Shown here: positions 10,349 to 24,192 of the stretch, one piece after another | Numbering within the stretch: position 1 is the first letter of the stretch | Layout of the letters: the number at the start of each line of letters is the position of its first letter | NCBI GenBank assembly: GCA_021292105.1 | Contig: CM037871.1 | Span: 13,786,696 to 13,850,695 of the forward strand | Source of the DNA: Anadara kagoshimensis | Taxonomy: Eukaryota > Mollusca > Bivalvia > Arcoida > Arcidae | DNA length: 64,000 nt | Direction of reading: 5' to 3' | Program-made: the position numbers and the translations under genes | Notes under the pieces: generated by a model | Database searches by the model: none | Told to the model about the DNA's origin: nothing | Seen by the model: only the letters and a program-made list of their open reading frames with translations

Positions 10349-11130
10349 GAGAAGTAACGCTAGCCATTAATAACAAAAACCACCGAAAAAGCATAATATG
10401 CCCACAAAACCTAAGCAGAGCTGTCAGGGGCCGGCAGGCCCGATCAGCCGATAAAAAGCGACAAACAAGGAGGGTATTTTGTGCCGGAACATCGGAAAAT
10501 AAAAAGAAAAGAACCAACAAGTACTTCTTCTATTTAATTATTAGGTAAGTCACGTTTACCATTATTTTATTTGATATTTTGGAATTTAACAAAGTTAAGA
10601 AAAGTAATAATAATTTATTTTATTTTTGGAATTTTCCTATAAATCAGTTTCTACATTATTTCATTTTAACTTATTTTGCCTAAATACTTTTTGTAATTAT
10701 TTTCACATTTATTTCATCTTGCGATGGCGTCTGAATTGGCACTTAGTCTATTTTTATTTGTTTTGAATTTGAATTTCAATTGGAAGGAAAAACTAGAATT
10801 TTATGTAAACCGCAAACAGTAAAAATGATTTAAATTAATTATTTTACTTTAAATATGTATTTTAATGTTAATCAGTTTTAAACTGAACAAATAGATTTAA
10901 AATTTAGTTTTCAAATATTATCATGTTTAAATGTTGAGTTTTACAAAATTTAAATGTGGATTTTTCACCCACGTGAATTCTGAACACAAAATTGACTCGG
11001 TCAATTTTAATTTATAAAGTTTGCTTTAAAACGAATTTCGAATCAACTCAGTGTCCGCCATTTTGGACGCCAAGTTGTCACGATTAAAACACATTTAATT
11101 TTGAAGGGGTTTGATATATACTCAAACGAC
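10349..11130. other. Non-coding stretch
   Basis: AT-rich sequence without a recognisable gene. A GC-richer part at 10380-10500 precedes TTAGGTAAGTCACG near 10541, but no supported exon can be defined. Confidence 0.45.
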
Positions 11131-11140
11131 TTTCGTGTCA

Positions 11141-11312
11141 TGATATATATAGAGGATCTTGCATGAGGTTTATGTAATATTGAATTTATTAAACGAGTTG
11201 AATAATATTTTATGCAACGAGCCTTGGCGAGTTGCATAAAACATTATTCAACGAGTTTAATAAATTCAATATTGCATAAACACGAATGCGAGATTCTATT
11301 TATTATATATTC
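11141..11312. mobile_element. Foldback (hairpin) element, family 1
   Basis: Arms of about 60 bp flank a centre near 11222. The left arm reads TTTATGTAATATTGAATTTA, ACGAGTTGAATAATATTTTA, TGCAACGAG; the right arm is its reverse complement with few mismatches. A related but more diverged copy lies inverted at 28870-28995. Such hairpin elements are usually non-autonomous. No coding capacity. Confidence 0.7.
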
Positions 11313-11708
11313 CCATAAAAAACGGGTTTTTCGTAGATTTAAAACGTGTCTTCTCATTAAAAGAAAACAGCTGATTGACCGAAACACAAGTTCACGTAAA
11401 TGTGTACAAGCGACAAAAGTAAAACTGCTGAAATATTAAAAGTAAACAATAGTCCGCAGGATACAAAAACAAAACAAACATTTTCAATTTAAACACAATG
11501 TATCTTCTTTTTAGAAGAAAAGTACAAAAGTATCAACTCAAATTAGAATCAACAAACAGTGTCAAATGAAACAAACAACTGTGAACTAGGTCAATTGTGT
11601 GACGTCAGTCTGGAATGACTTTTATGCTTTTATGACGTCACACTCATTCAATACGATTTTTATTGTATGACCGTATTACATGGATTATTGAGTAGATTAT
11701 ATAATAAA

Positions 11709-14700
11709 ACATACTACAGACCCGTACACTACATCCACCACCATACTCATGTTGTATATAACATACTACAGACCCGTACACTACATCCACCACCATACTC
11801 GTGTTGTATATAACATACTACAGACCCGTATACTACATCCACCACCATACTCGTGTTGTATATAACATACTACAGACCCGTACACTACATCCACCACCAT
11901 ACTCATGTTGTATATAACATACTACAGACCCGTATACTACATCCACCACCATACTCGTGTTGTATATAACATACTACAGACCCGTACACTACATCCACCA
12001 CCATACTCGTGTTGTATATAACATACTACAGACCCGTACACTACATCCACCACCATACTCGTGTTGTATATAACATACTACACACCCGTACACTACATCC
12101 ACCACCATACTCATGTTGTATATAACATACTACAGACCCGTACACTACATCCACTACCATACTCGTGTTGTATATAACATATTACAGACCCGTACACTAC
12201 ATCCACCACCATACCATGTTGTATATAACATACTACAGACCCGTATACTACATCCACCACCATACTCGTGTTGTATATAACATACTACAGACCCGTACAC
12301 TACATCCACCACCATACTCGTGTTGTATAACATACTACAGACCCGTACACTACATCCACCACCATACTCGTGTTGTATATAACATACTACAGACCCGTAC
12401 ACTACATCCACCACCATACTCGTGTTGTATATAACATACTACAGACCTGTACACTCCAACCACCACCATACTCGTGTTGTTTATAACATACTACAGACCC
12501 GTACATTACATCCACCACCATACTCGTGCTGTATATACTAGTAACATATTACAGACCCGTACACTACATCCACCACCATACTCGTGTTGTATATAACATA
12601 CTACAGACCCCTATACTACATCCACCACCATACTCGTGTTGTATATAACATACTACAGACCCGTACACTACATCCACCACCATACTCGTGTTGTATATAA
12701 CATACTACAGACCCGTACACTACATCCACCACCATACTCGTGTTGTATATAACATACTACACACCCGTACACTACATCCACCACCATATTCGTGTTGTAT
12801 ATAACATACTACAGACCCGTACATTACATCCACCACCATACTCATGTTGTATATAACATACTACAGACCCGTACACTACATCCACCACCATACTCATGTT
12901 GTATATAACATACTACAGACCCGTACACTACATCCACCACCATACTCATGTTGTATATAACATACTACAGACCCGTACACTACATCCACCACCATACTCG
13001 TGTTGTATATAACATACTACAGATCCGTACTCTACATCCACCACAATACTCGTGTTGTATATAACATACTACAGACCCGTACACTACATCCACCACCATA
13101 CTCGTGTTGTATATAACATACTACAGATCCGTACACTACATCCACCACCATACTCGTGTTGTATATAACATACTACAGATCCGTACACTACATCCACCAC
13201 CATACTCGTGTTGTATATAACATACTACAGACCCGTACACTACATCCACCACCATACTCGTGTTGTATATAACATACTACAGACCTGTACACTCCAACCA
13301 CCACCATACTCGTGTTGTATATAACATACTACAGACCCGTACATTACATCCACCACCATACTCGTGCTGTATATAACATATTACAGACCCGTACACTACA
13401 TCCACCACCATACTCGTGTTGTATATGACATACTACGGACCCGTACACTACATCCACCACCATACTCGTGTTGTATATAACATACTACAGCCCCGTACAC
13501 TACATCCACCACCATACTCGTGTTGAATATAACATACTACAGACCCGTACACTACATCCACCACCATACTCGTGTTGTATAACATACTACAGACCCGTAC
13601 ACTACATCCACCACCATACTCGTGTTGTATATAACATACTACAGACCCGTACACTACATCCACCACCATACTCGTGTGTATATAACATACTACAGACCCG
13701 TACACTACATCCACCACCATACTCGTGTTGTATATAACATACTACAGACCCGTACACTACATCCACCACCATATTCGTGTTGTATATAACATACTACAGA
13801 CCCGTACATTACATCCACCACCATACTCATGTTGTATATAACATACTACAGACCCGTACACTACATCCACCACCACACTCATGTTGTATATATCATACTA
13901 CAGACCCGTACACTACATCCACCACCTAACTCGTGTTGTATATAACATACTACACACCCGTACACTACATCCACCACCATACTCGTGTTGTATATAACAT
14001 ACTACACACCCGTACACTACATCCACCACCATACTCGTGTTTTATATAACATACTACAGACCCGTACACTACATCCACCACCATACTCGTGTTGTATATA
14101 ACATACAACAGACCCGTACACTACATCCACCATCATACTCATGTTGCATATAACATACAACAGACCCGTACACTACATCCACCACCATACTCGTGTTGTA
14201 TATAACATACTACAGACCCGTACACTACATCCACCACCAAACTCATGTTGTATATAACATACTACAGACCCGTACACTACATCCACCACCATACTCATGT
14301 TGTATATAACATACTACAGGCCCGTACACTCCAACCACCACCATACTCGTGTTGTATATAACATACTACAGACCCGTACATTACATCCACCACCATACTC
14401 GTGCTGTATATAACATATTACAGACCCGTACTCTACATCCACCACAATACTCGTGTTGTATATAACATACTACAGACCCGTACACTACATCCACCACCAT
14501 ACTCGTGTTGTATATAACATACTACAGCCCCGTACACTACATCCACCACCATACTCGTGTTGTATATAACATACTACAGACCCGTACACTACATCCACCA
14601 CCATAATGGTGTTGTATATAACATACTACAGACCCGTACACTACATCCACCACCATACTCGTGTTGTATATAACATACTACAGACCCGTACACTACATCC

Positions 14701-17700
14701 ACCACCATACTCGTGTTGTATATAACATACTACAGACCCGTACACTACATCCACCACCATACTCGTGTTGTATATAACATACTACAGACCCGTACACTAC
14801 ATCCACCACCATACTCATGTTGTATATAACATACTACAGACCCGTACACTACATCCACCACCATATTCGTGTTGTATATAACATACTACAGACCCGTACA
14901 TTACATCCAACACCATACTCATGTTGTATATAACATACTACAGACCCGTACACTACACCCACCACCATACTCGTGTTGTGTATAACATACTACAGACCCG
15001 TACACTACATCCACCACCATACTTGTGTTGTATATAACATACTACAGACCCGTACACTACATCCAACACCATACTCATGTTGTATATAACATACTACAGA
15101 CCCGTACACTACACCCACCACCATACTCGTGTTGTATATAACATACTACAGACCCGTACACTACATCCACCACCATACTCGTGTTGTATATAACATACTA
15201 CATATCCGTACACTACATCCACCACCATACTCGTGTTGTATATAACATACTACAGACCCGTACACTACATCCACCACCATACTCGTGTTGTATATAACAT
15301 ACTACAGACCCGTACACTACATCCACCAACATACTCGTGTTGTATATAGCATACTACAGATCCGTACACTACATCCACCACCATACTCGTGTTGTATATA
15401 ACATACTACAGACCCGTACACTACATCCACCACCATACTCGTGTTGTATATAACATACTACAGACCTGTACACTCCAACCACCACCATACTCGTGTTGTA
15501 TATAACATACTACAGACCCGTACATTACATCCACCACCATACTCGTGCTGTATATAACATATTACAGACCCGTACACTACATCCACCACCATACTCGTGT
15601 TGTATATAACATACTACAGACCCGTACACTATCCACCACCATACTCGTGTTGTATATAACATACTACAGACCCGTACACTACATCCACCACCATACTCGT
15701 GTTGTATATAACATACTACAGACCCGTACACTACATCCACCACCATACACGTGTTGTATATAACATACTACAGACCCGAACATTACATCCACCACCATAC
15801 TCGTGTTGTATATAACATACTACAGACCCGTACACTACATCCACCACCATACTCGTGTTGTATATAACATACTACAGACCGTACACTACATCCACCACCA
15901 TACTCGTTGTAATATAACATACTACAGACCGTACACTACATCCACCACCATACTCGTGTTGTATATAATATACTACACACCCGTACACTACATCCACCAC
16001 CATACTCGTGTTGTATATAACATACAACAGACCAGTTACACTACATCCACCTCATACTTATGTTGCATACAACATACAACAGACGCGTACACTACATCCA
16101 CACCACACTCATGTTGTATATAACATACTACAGACCCGTACACTCCAACCACCACCATACTCGTGTTGTATATAACATACAGACCCGTACACTACATCCA
16201 CCACATACTCATGTTGTATATAACATACTACAGACCCGTACACTCCAACCACCACCATACTCGTGTTGTATATAACATACTACAGACCCGTACATTACAT
16301 CCACCACCATACTCGTGCTGTATATAACATATTACAGACCCGTACACTACATCCACCACCATACCGTGTTGTATATAACATACTACAGACCCGTACACTA
16401 CATCCACCACCATACTCGTGTTGTATATAACATACTACAGACCCGTACACTACATCCACCACCATACTCGTGTTGTATATAACATACTACAGACCCGTAC
16501 ACTACATCCACCACCATATTCGTTTTGTATCTAACATACTACAGACCCGTACACTACATCCACCACCATATTCGTGTTGTATATAACATACTACAGACCC
16601 GTACACTACATCCACCACCATACTCGTGTTGTATAAACATACTACAGACCCGTACACTACATCCACCACCATATTCGTTTTGTATATAACATACTACAGA
16701 CCCGTACACACATCCACCACATATTCGTGTTGTATATAACATACTACAGACCCGTACATTACATCCACCACCATACTCATGTTGTATATAACATACACAC
16801 ACGTACACTACATCCACCACCATACTCGTGTTGTATATAACATACTACAGACCCGTACATACATCCACCACCATACTCGTGTGTATATAACATACAACAT
16901 ACCCGTACACTACATCCACCATCATACTCATGTTGCATATAACATACAACAGACCCGTACACTACATCCACCACCATACTCGTGTTGAATATAACATACT
17001 ACAGACCCGTACACTACATCCACCACCATACTCATGTTGTATATAACATACTACAGACCCGTACACTACATACACCACCATATTCGTGTTGTATATAACA
17101 TACTACAGACCCGTACATTACATCCAACACCATACTCATGTTGTATATAACATACTACAGACCCGTACACTACACCCACCACCATACTCGTGTTGTGTAT
17201 AACATACTACAGACCCGTACACTACATCCACCACCATACTCGTGTTGAATATAACATACTACAGACCCGTACACTACATCCACCACCATACTCATGTTGT
17301 ATATAACATACTACAGACCCGTACACTACATACACCACCATATTCGTGTTGTATATAACATACTACAGACCCGTACATTACATCCAACACCATACTCATG
17401 TTGTATATAACATACTACAGACCCGTACACTACATCCACCACTATACTCCTGTTGTGTATAACATACTACAGACCCGTACACTACATCCACCACTATACT
17501 CCTGTTGTATATAACATACTACAGACCCGTACATTACATCTACCACCATACTCCTGTTGTATATAACATACTACAGACCCGTACACTACATCCACCACCA
17601 CACTCATGTTGTATATAACATACTACAGACCCGTACACTACATCAACCACCATACTCATGTTGTATATAACATACTACAGACCCGTACACTACATCCACC

Positions 17701-18082
17701 ACCATACCCGTGTTGTATATAACATACTACAGACCCGTACACTACATCCACCACCATACTCATGTTGTATATAACATACTACAGACCCGTTACACCCACC
17801 ACCATACTCGTGTTGTGTATAACATACTACAGACCCGTACACTACATCAACCACCATACTCGTGTTGTATATAACATACTACAGACCCGTACACTACATC
17901 CACCACCATACTCGTGTTGTATATAACATACTACAGACCCGTACACTACATCCACCACCATACTCATGTTGTATATAACATACTACAGACCCGTACACTA
18001 CACCCACCACCATACTAGTGTTGTATATAACATACTACAGACCCGTACACTACATCCACCACCATACTCGCGTTGTATATAA
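11709..18082. repeat. 52-bp minisatellite, about 122 copies
   Basis: The unit begins ACATACTACAGACCCGTACA and continues CTACATCCACCACCATACTC, GTGTTGTATATA (52 bp). It is repeated head to tail for 6.37 kb with few substitutions. Rare variants recur together: CTCCAACC in place of CTACATCC, next to CATTACATCC and GTGCTGTATATA, at about 12.45, 13.29, 14.33, 15.47, 16.14 and 16.24 kb. This shows higher-order duplication of blocks of roughly 16-22 units. Short indels are concentrated at 15.6-17.0 kb. Open frames on both strands inside it are products of the repeat and are not genes. Confidence 0.95.
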
Positions 18083-18432
18083 CCAATTTGGTATATCGTT
18101 ATAACGATTTAGTATATCGTGGTGACGATTTAGTATATCGTTATAACGATTTAATATATCGTTATAACGATTTAATATATCGTTATTACGATTTAGTATA
18201 TCGTTATAACGATTTAGTATATCGTTATTACGATTTAGTTTATCGTGGTAACGATTTAGCATATCGTTATAACGATTTAGTTTATCGTTATAACGATTTA
18301 GTATATCGTTTTAACGATTTAGTTTATCATTATAACGATTTAGTATATCGTTATAACGATTTATTATATCGTGGTAACGATTTAGTATATCGTAGTAACG
18401 ATTTAGTATATCGTTATAACGATTTAATATTT
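18083..18432. repeat. 21-bp palindromic-unit array, block 1
   Basis: The unit TATATCGTTATAACGATTTAG (given in parts: TATATCGTTA, TAACGATTTAG) is tandemly repeated about 16 times. Each unit contains the perfect 14-bp palindrome ATCGTTATAACGAT; variants have GTGGTAACG or GTTATTACG centres. Because 21 is divisible by 3, a 126-codon heptapeptide-repeat frame stays open, but it is a consequence of the repeat. It directly abuts the minisatellite and ends with AATATTTTTTGCAAGTGTG and TAGGGGCTCCGTA. Confidence 0.9.
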
Positions 18433-18498
18433 TTTGCAAGTGTGTCCCTTTAGGGGCTCCGTATTCTCCTTCGACCGCCATTTCTACGTTAGTTGAAA

Positions 18499-18740
18499 TA
18501 TATCGTTATAACGATTTAGTTTATCGTTATAACGATTTGGTAAATCGTTATAACGAATTTAGTATATCGTTATAACGATTTAGTATATCGTGGTAACGAT
18601 TTAGTATATCGATCGTTATAACGATTTAATATATCGTTATTACGATTTAGTATATCGTTATAACGATTTATTATATCGTTATTACGATTTAGTATATCGT
18701 GGTAACGATTTAGTATATCGTTATAACGATTTAATATTTT
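18499..18740. repeat. 21-bp palindromic-unit array, block 2
   Basis: A second block of the same 21-bp unit, about 11 copies, ends in the same flank as block 1 (AATATTTTCTCAAGTGTG, then CAGGGGCTCCGTA). Array plus tail has thus been duplicated as a unit, with about 65 bp of other sequence between. Confidence 0.9.
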
Positions 18741-19231
18741 CTCAAGTGTGTTCCTTCAGGGGCTCCGTACTTTAGCATACTTTAAACTAACTGGTATCTT
18801 TTTTAAAAAAAACCAGTTAATTACTCAAATAACATTTTAAAGATAAACTCCATAGCAACTTTCAAATAGAACAATGAATTAATCTTCTAATCGTTTTTGT
18901 GCTTCTCAAATTTCAAATTTAAAACGTTTATGTCATAAGAATTCAATAACAATGGCAACATGCATATGTGTGACGTTGCGTAACCATGATAGACCATGAC
19001 AATAACTACACTGTAGTGCAGAAAACCGGTTTTGAATGCAATCAATATAGGTCTGCTATATGAGGACATTGCTGTGTGTTAGTTACTTCTCTACAATATG
19101 TTCCTTAAAAATCTGACGGAACTTTAATATTGTCACATTGAAACTTTACTTTCGTTGACCTTAACGTCCAATGGACTCTGACCTACTATTTATTACACGG
19201 GAGATACTCCAAAATTTCATCAAACGACAGA

Positions 19232-19337
19232 ATGTACGCAACAAGCTGTTGTGGCACGAGAGGGAGTTTTATATGGAAAGTTATAATTTGCGTCGCAGTT
19301 TATTTTGTATTATACGGCTTTTTTAAGTTTAAAACAG
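19232..19337 (+). CDS. Probable first exon (signal anchor) of the methyltransferase gene
   Basis: ATG 19232 opens 35 codons with a short polar N-terminus (MYATSCCGTRGSFIWK), a hydrophobic stretch of 15-16 residues (VIICVAVYFVLYGFF, residues 17-31) and a basic end (KFK). The frame is interrupted by a consensus donor, ACAG|GTAAGA, after one base of the next codon (G at 19337). The catalytic exon at 39887 starts with the two bases needed to complete a Gly codon. A short cytoplasmic tail and one membrane segment is the usual layout of Golgi type II enzymes. Linking the two exons across 20.5 kb is an inference from phase, strand and architecture. Confidence 0.55.
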
Positions 19338-19476
19338 GTAAGATTTTATATTATTTTTATTTATTTTTTTTATTCTCTTTGTTTTATTATTCTATTAATT
19401 TTTTTTATTAATTTTAATGGTGTTTTACGCCCTAGTTAAGAATTTTTAAAGTAAGTCGAGGCTGTCGGTTTCTTGT

Positions 19477-19673
19477 AGTCTCACTTAGCATACATTTTGA
19501 ATTTAAAGGTAAAAAGGTAGGATTTTTATGTATGCTAAGTGAGACTGGAACATGGTTGTGGACCATGGAGAGAACAATAGAAATTAATTACAGGTAAACT
19601 AATAAAATGACATTAATGCAAATAAAAAAAGAACCATACAACCAATTTAACAAGAATTAAATGTGTTCAATTC

Positions 19674-19730
<57 letters not shown>

Positions 19731-21139
19731 TTATTTCATTAAGTGTCACATATAAAAATTCAATGTTCACATAAATGTAAAAAACCAAATCTACAAAAGT
19801 TTTATTGTTTTATGGGGGATAAAAGGAAAAAAAATATAACAAACGTTGCAAAATTTATATTTAATGCATTTAAATTAAGATAAATTGTTTTGTAAAATAA
19901 TGTATTTAGTTGTTTCATGTGCATAATGATTGTTGTTGTATGGCTATAAACATGACTGTAATATGTTTAATGCTAATAAACTAAATTGAAATTGAAATAA
20001 TTAAAATACATGTAAAAAATACAACAAAAATTTACTCATAAAAAATAAACATTTGATCATATAAATTAAAACATTTGATCTGAATACTGAAAACTGTTGA
20101 AAATGTTAGCCAATATCTGTTTAGAAATTTTATAATAATAATATATTCAAAATTTTTTTTACATTTACATTTTCAAATTGTGAAAAAGACAGAATTTTCA
20201 CTATAATTAGCAGGTTATTAATTAAAAAGAGCTAAATTCATTTACCAATAAATAAAAAAGTACGGAATACTTTAAACAGACAATAAGAATAATTTTTCAC
20301 AAAATCCATAAATCTCACTACATAAGGGAAATTTTAATGGCAGAACAGCAAAACTAAAAGATTTTTTATAAATAAAGAACAAAAGTTGATATTGTTATAG
20401 TTATTACATTTCTCTTAGAAATTGCTAGAAATCCTGGTGTAGTTTATTAAAATTTAGTTTTCTAAAACTTAACCATATTTCCGTTCAAAAAACAAATTTA
20501 TTAATCTATTTTTATTTATTTATTTACAAGTTTTTATTTATTTTATTTACTAGTTTTTATTAATGAACTGATTAAATTATTATTATTTTTTTATTTATTT
20601 ATTCTTTTACTGGTTTTTATTTATTATGAACGAATGAATGAATTAATGAATGAATGAATTTCTTCATTGAAAAAGCTGAAAATATTTTTTTTAAATATTG
20701 AAAACATGAAAAAATACATTCAGCTTCTTATGAAACAAGTGAAATTTCAAATCTGTTGAAGTAAGATATCCAAGTTTGAATCACACCCAAATCAAAACAT
20801 GTTTTTTTTTTCACTGAATACATGTTCATTATTGATATATTTATTTTTTTAATTTCATTCATTCTTTTCCTGTTTTTTTATTATTATTTTTACCTTTGAA
20901 TTTATTTATTTATTTATTTATTTATTTATCATTAATTACCTGATTATTATTTTTTATTGATATTCTTCAATTGTTATTTTTTGTTGCTTTTTAAAACCCT
21001 AAAATTTGACTATGATGATAATTATACATATTTAGGAAATGGACTATGCCAAGTGTACATGTCTCGGGTAAATTTGGCGATTTTAAAATGTATTTCTAAG
21101 TGAGACTATGGTTATTTAAAATGTATGCTAAGTGAGACT
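19477..21139. mobile_element. TIR element with AGTCTCACTTAGCATACATT ends
   Basis: AGTCTCACTTAGCATACATT at 19477 is matched in reverse complement at the right end (AATGTATGCTAAGTGAGACT, 21120-21139). Two further inner copies of the same terminal motif occur, at about 19527-19546 (inverted, making a 70-bp hairpin with the left end) and at about 21090-21103. No transposase is visible; the interior is very AT-rich. No clear target duplication was found, so the superfamily is unknown. Confidence 0.55.
19676..19731. repeat. (TAA)n microsatellite
   Basis: About 18 perfect TAA units. Flanking sequence 19555-19680 (GGTTGTGGACCATGGAGAGA onward) recurs at 54055-54185. Confidence 0.9.
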
Positions 21140-21141
21140 AA

Positions 21142-21312
21142 ACCGTCGGTTCAGGGGCGGTGGAGGAATGTCCGAGAAAGAGCATCTACTGCAGCAAGTG
21201 AAGTAACAAATTTTCTCCTCACTAGGATCTGTCCCTAGTGGGAATCGAACCTAAGCGTTGAGAGACAGTGATCCGTAGGGGCCTTAAACCACCCAGCCAC
21301 CTACTAGATTAT
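21142..21312 (-). mobile_element. tRNA-like sequence (Ser/Leu type), probable SINE or pseudogene
   Basis: On the minus strand, GTAGGTGGCTGGGTGGTTTA resembles an A box, and GGTTCGATTCCC, about 45 bases downstream, is a good B box followed by ACTAGGGAC. The spacing suggests a class II tRNA with a long variable arm. The acceptor stem pairs poorly, so a functional tRNA is unlikely. Confidence 0.45.
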
Positions 21313-21791
21313 AATTCTTAACGTAAATATATCATTATCTGTTTTTTTTTTTAAACAGACAAGATTCCGTTACTCTACAGAGTAATGAATTGAAAAAAAC
21401 TATTTTTGACTGTTATCACAATTTTTATATGCATGACGTCTCTGTATCAAAATAAATCCCTGATATATATTTAACGTACAATTGATTATGTCACTTTCAT
21501 TCCCAATTTTTATTGTACACGTGGCGAGCGAAACTACCTGGTCAGAAGAACCCAAGGCGCAGATCCAGACCGGGGCACACCCGGCGGGGTCTTCCCGATT
21601 CTACCACTTTTAATTACTGGTAAATAGAAACATTGGTCTTAAATGTTATTTTAGTAATTATAGTCTATTTCCTTTTGCTTCATTTACCTGGATTTTGTGT
21701 TATATCATTTGTATTTGTATTTTTTAATGTAAAAATAAAAATAAATGAAAATGAGTTTTAAAAAAATATCTGTTTATTATTTATTATTATA

Positions 21792-21839
<48 letters not shown>

Positions 21840-22138
21840 GCACTAACTTATGAATCATGATTATAATTGGAGCCAGCCAAATAACACTGATCAGCCGTAA
21901 TTTTTATCATTAAAGTTAAGTGTAAAAATATTAAAAATGGGTCAAGGCTCAATGGTTTTTTTTTTAAATTTCTATTTATTTAATGGGTGTAAAGTGTGGA
22001 AGAAATTTTAAATAATTAATTAATATGGGTGTAAAGTGTGGAAGAAATTTTAAATAATTACACAAAGCAAGGTGCACGTTTGTTTTTTTTTAATACTGCA
22101 CAGAAAGTCATGAAAAATGGAGAATATGTCCAACAATG

Positions 22139-22140
<2 letters not shown>
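21313..22140. repeat. Non-coding with (TTA)n microsatellite at 21782-21839
   Basis: The interval has no gene. A run of about 17 TTA units ends at 21839. A 30-bp direct repeat (ATGGGTGTAAAGTGTGGAAG, then AAATTTTAAATAATTA) lies at 21979 and 22025. Confidence 0.8.

Positions 22141-22215
<75 letters not shown>
22141..22215. repeat. (TA)n microsatellite
   Basis: About 75 bp of alternating TA with one TAA interruption at about 22185. Confidence 0.95.
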
Positions 22216-22216
<1 letters not shown>

Positions 22217-22319
22217 ATGAAAGAGTAATGCAACAAGTATATATATGTATTAGAAAAATCTCAATCATTTAACATTTCTAAAGCTACAGTAAATTGAAAA
22301 AATGTGCACCAGAAACTTT

Positions 22320-22915
22320 ACATTGGAATGGACTGGACGAGACCCTTTTTTCAAACTCTGGAGAACAATGCCATTAAGTCAGGTGCACATCTTTGATAAT
22401 CTTTTGATATAATACAGTACAAAGTAACTAAGTTTCAAAGTCTGGGCAAATGGGGGAAAAAACTCCTTAAATTTTTTTCAAAAAGTCAGTTGCACATCTT
22501 CAATATTTACAGAAACATTCTGTGAAGTTTAAAGGTTTTTGATTGAAAACTGTAAGAGGAGTTGAGTTCACAAAGTAGGTACCCCCAGTTAAAAAAACTT
22601 GCTAAAAAGTGACTAAGTTTCAAAGTCTGGAAAAATGGGGGGAAAATCTTGAAATATTTCCATAAATTCAGGTGCACGTCTTCAATATATATAAAAAAGA
22701 TTCTGTGAAGTTTCAAGGCTTTTGGTTGAAAACTGTAAGAGGAGTTGAGTTCACAAAGTAGACCTGTACTCCCAGTTTAAAAACTTGCTAAAAATGACTA
22801 AGTTTCAAAGTCTGGAAAATGGGGAACATTCTGTGAAGTTTTAAGGTTTTTGGTTGAAAACTAGATGGAGTTGAGTTGATAAAGTTGGTACCTTATTTTA
22901 AAACAGACTATATTC
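22320..22915. repeat. Degenerate tandem repeat, unit about 185 bp, three or more copies
   Basis: The recurring blocks are GTTTCAAAGTCTGGAAAAAT, TCAGGTGCACGTCTTCAATA, ATTCTGTGAAGTTTCAAGG and AACTGTAAGAGGAGTTGAGT. They start near 22322, 22432, 22617 and 22801, and the last copy is shortened. This kind of sequence is common in retroelement 3' regions of molluscs, but no coding part is present to assign it. Confidence 0.75.
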
Positions 22916-23390
22916 TTAATCCTATTGTTTTAATTGTATATCTAAGGAATTATAATTCTGAAGTCTAGCCAATTTGACCAAAATACAACTTACAAGTTGT
23001 GATGTATCCATATTATTAGAAATGGCGTATTATCTTTTCGATTTTGAGTCAGAATATTAGGGAACTAAAAGTGAACCAGAGAATTTATTCAAATTGGATT
23101 CATACGAAGTTATAGATAATGATCATCGTTTGTAGGTTTGGGACATATAATAAAACTGTCGAGCAATGAACACTGAGAGGGAATGCATTTGCTGCACAGA
23201 AATCGTACAGATCAATTTATTTAAAAATGTATAATCGACAGCTTTGACCTTGAGATCGTGCATTTCAATCAAGAAGTTTTGCGATTAGCAAGATCGTAAA
23301 AAACAACATAAGACGAGGAGACATTAACCAATCCATGGCCAGTCATGAAAATAAAAAATAAAAATAACATTTACGGTTTATGAGAATAAA

Positions 23391-23432
<42 letters not shown>

Positions 23433-23841
23433 GTCACCTGTAATTAAACCCTTAATATTGAGCGACTACCTAGTTGTATATCGGAGTGTACCCAATCCAC
23501 TTAACTAACGAGACAGGTATACTGACACTTCCTGTATATTTACCAACCCTTTAACTGCTTCAGTAGTTGTGTATTTACACACCCTATTTTAAGATGTTGA
23601 TAATCTCGTAATTCATAAATATCTATAATTTTAGAGCATTTTTAAAAACATCATTTTTCACAATAATTATTTCAGACTTTTACTTATATTTATTTATAAT
23701 AAATACGTATATAAAATAAATAAATAGGTCCTTTTAGAAAATGATGTTAATATGCATTAAAATAATATTAATGATAATAATAATTATATATGAAAAACAG
23801 AATAACAAGCATTTATAAATCAGAAGAGGGGATAGCTACTT
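22916..23841. other. Non-coding stretch with (TTA)n at 23393-23432
   Basis: No gene recognised. It is AT-rich, with one perfect TTA microsatellite of about 13 units. Confidence 0.6.
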
Positions 23842-24192
23842 TTAATGTACTAACAGGAAAGGGAAAAGGGGAAAAATGCAGCTGGGACACGAGCCCGGGA
23901 GCATTCTGATACTAGCGAGACGTTCTACCGATTGAGCTACACGGTCCGCCACATTCCTCCCATCTTTTTTTCTATTCAACTCCCTTGAATCGAAACCAGC
24001 GGGTTCCACACCTGGGACCAACTTGTTGGTCAGCCAATGCCCAGGGTCGGATGATTCCCTAAATGTAACAGGAAAAGAAAAAAAAAAATCAGCGGCGTAA
24101 CCGGAACTCGAACCCGGGACCTTCACAATACTAACAAGACGCTCTACCGATTGGGCCACCTGACCACCTATCGAGCCCTTTCCGGCACACAA
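23842..24192 (-). mobile_element. Tandem pair of tRNA-derived SINE-like units
   Basis: Two related tRNA-like heads on the minus strand share GATACTAGCGAGACGTTCTA and its variant, with A boxes (TAGCTCAATCGGTAGAACG near 23940; CCCAATCGGTAGAGCG near 24160) and B boxes (GGGCTCGTGTCCC; GGGTTCGAGTTCC). Each is followed by T/C-rich sequence and TTTTCCTGTTA. The period is about 228 bp. They are too divergent in the acceptor stem to be confident functional tRNAs. Confidence 0.6.

Noticed and set aside
12154..16988. Many open frames of 60-106 codons on both strands in the minisatellite
   Set aside because: They repeat the unit's translation, begin anywhere, and shift frame at each 52-bp unit. They are not genes.
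11709..18082. CRISPR-like array of 52-bp units
   Set aside because: The units are directly adjacent with no unique spacers, and the sequence context is animal. It is a minisatellite.
18073..18453. 126-codon frame with heptapeptide repeats
   Set aside because: It is caused by the 21-bp unit length; there is no start context or conserved flanking coding sequence.
23842..24192. Functional tRNA genes
   Set aside because: A and B boxes are good, but acceptor stems do not pair and the units repeat with SINE-like tails.
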